NCBI RefSeq assembly: GCF_019063845.1 | Contig: NZ_CP077683.1 | Coordinates: 1,674,001-1,738,000, forward strand | Origin: Geomonas subterranea | Lineage (GTDB): Bacteria > Desulfobacterota > Desulfuromonadia > Geobacterales > Geobacteraceae | DNA length: 64,000 nucleotides | Direction: 5' to 3' | Shown: piece after piece, positions 63,637 through 64,000 of the stretch | Layout of the letters: the number at the start of each line of letters is the position of its first letter | How positions within the stretch are numbered: position 1 is the stretch's first letter | The notes under the pieces: model-generated | Told to the model about the DNA's origin: nothing | Seen by the model: only the letters and a program-made list of their open reading frames with translations | Databases searched by the model: none | Translations under genes and position numbers: made by a program

Positions 63637-64000
63637 TCAGGCCTCGGCCGGTTCTATGTCCGCCTGGGGGGCCTTCTTCTTCCCGAAGAGGAGTGCGACC
63701 CAGATGCTGATCTCGTACATGAGATAGAGCGGAATCATGATGACGAACATGGTCACCAGGTCCGCATGGAAGGCGGCGACGATGGAGCTCGCCAGGAGCG
63801 CGTACTTCCTGCGGGTGGCCAGCATGCGGTAGTTGACGATGCCAAAGCGCGCCAGAAGCAGCGCCAGGATCGGGAGTTCGAAGATGAGCCCGAACATCAG
63901 GATCAGACGCAGGCAGAAGTTGATGTAGGCGGAGATGTTGTACCAGCTTTGCAGGCCGCTCGCCTCGTAGGAGAGCGAGAAGTTGATGATCACCGGCCAG
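63637..64000 (-). CDS. tatC: Twin-arginine translocase subunit TatC (partial, runs off right edge)
   Basis: The C-terminal 120 residues include WPVIINFSLSYEASGLQSWY, the last helices (LILMFGLIFELPILALLLAR, LVTMFVIMIPLYLMYEISIW) and a charged tail. FGLIFELP with the conserved Glu is diagnostic for TatC. The N-terminus lies outside the window. Confidence 0.93.
   Translation of the reverse strand, partial: WPVIINFSLSYEASGLQSWYNISAYINFCLRLILMFGLIFELPILALLLARFGIVNYRMLATRRKYALLASSIVAAFHADLVTMFVIMIPLYLMYEISIWVALLFGKKKAPQADIEPAEA

Overview
The window looks like a chromosome segment from a Desulfuromonadia/Geobacteraceae bacterium (Geobacter, Geomonas or Citrifermentans type). The reasons are the high G+C content, a pilB-pilT-pilC-pilS-pilR-pilA cluster with a very short geopilin-type PilA, a GSU3473-type small protein, and a type IV pilus locus abutting a large polysaccharide locus, as in G. 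sulfurreducens. The assignment rests on gene content and order, not on a database search.

Left part (1-9.9 kb): the distal part of a Flp/Tad pilus operon on the minus strand, in the order Flp pilin, Flp pilin, TadE, CpaB, CpaC secretin, TadG, continuing off the left edge. Upstream lie a sigma-54-type -24/-12 promoter, a helically phased TGTAAA array and a gene for a PilZ-like/zinc-ribbon/AAA+/Fis enhancer-binding protein, which together suggest a local control circuit. Next come an AAA+ ATPase with an MshEN-like N-terminus, a GSU3473-type small protein, a 5'-truncated AAA+ ATPase remnant, palindromic repeats and a conserved protein of unknown function.

Nitrate respiration region (10.0-21.4 kb, plus strand): moeA (molybdenum cofactor), then a membrane-anchored diheme cytochrome c, narG, narH, narJ, narI, a NarK-type transporter and a TauE/TSUP permease. 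An FNR/CRP-type site sits about 41.5 bases before a plausible start of transcription. Two families of palindromic repeats pepper this region. One copy lies in frame inside narG, and a perfect 26-bp inverted pair lies between narG and narH. A DUF559 endonuclease-like gene sits between two half-palindromes that elsewhere enclose only a few dozen bases, suggesting an autonomous element and its deletion derivatives. uppP and a hemerythrin gene follow on the minus strand.

Surface polysaccharide region (23.9-50.6 kb, almost all minus strand): about ten glycosyltransferases, seven SAM-dependent methyltransferases, a three-domain fusion (pyruvyl transferase, glycosyltransferase, NodB-like deacetylase), a Wzm/Wzt ABC exporter, a UbiA-type prenyltransferase, a TMTC-like membrane TPR protein and a second ABC-2 exporter with a companion protein. 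The part next to pilA occupies the position of the xap (extracellular anchoring polysaccharide) locus of G. sulfurreducens.

Right part (50.7-64.0 kb, minus strand): a secreted PilA-C-like partner, PilA with its own sigma-54-type promoter, PilR, PilS, PilC, PilT and PilB. Then come aroE, a DUF2723 membrane protein, a LPG-synthase/flippase-like membrane protein, ribF and the C-terminal part of tatC. I saw no rRNA, tRNA, CRISPR array, riboswitch or complete insertion sequence.
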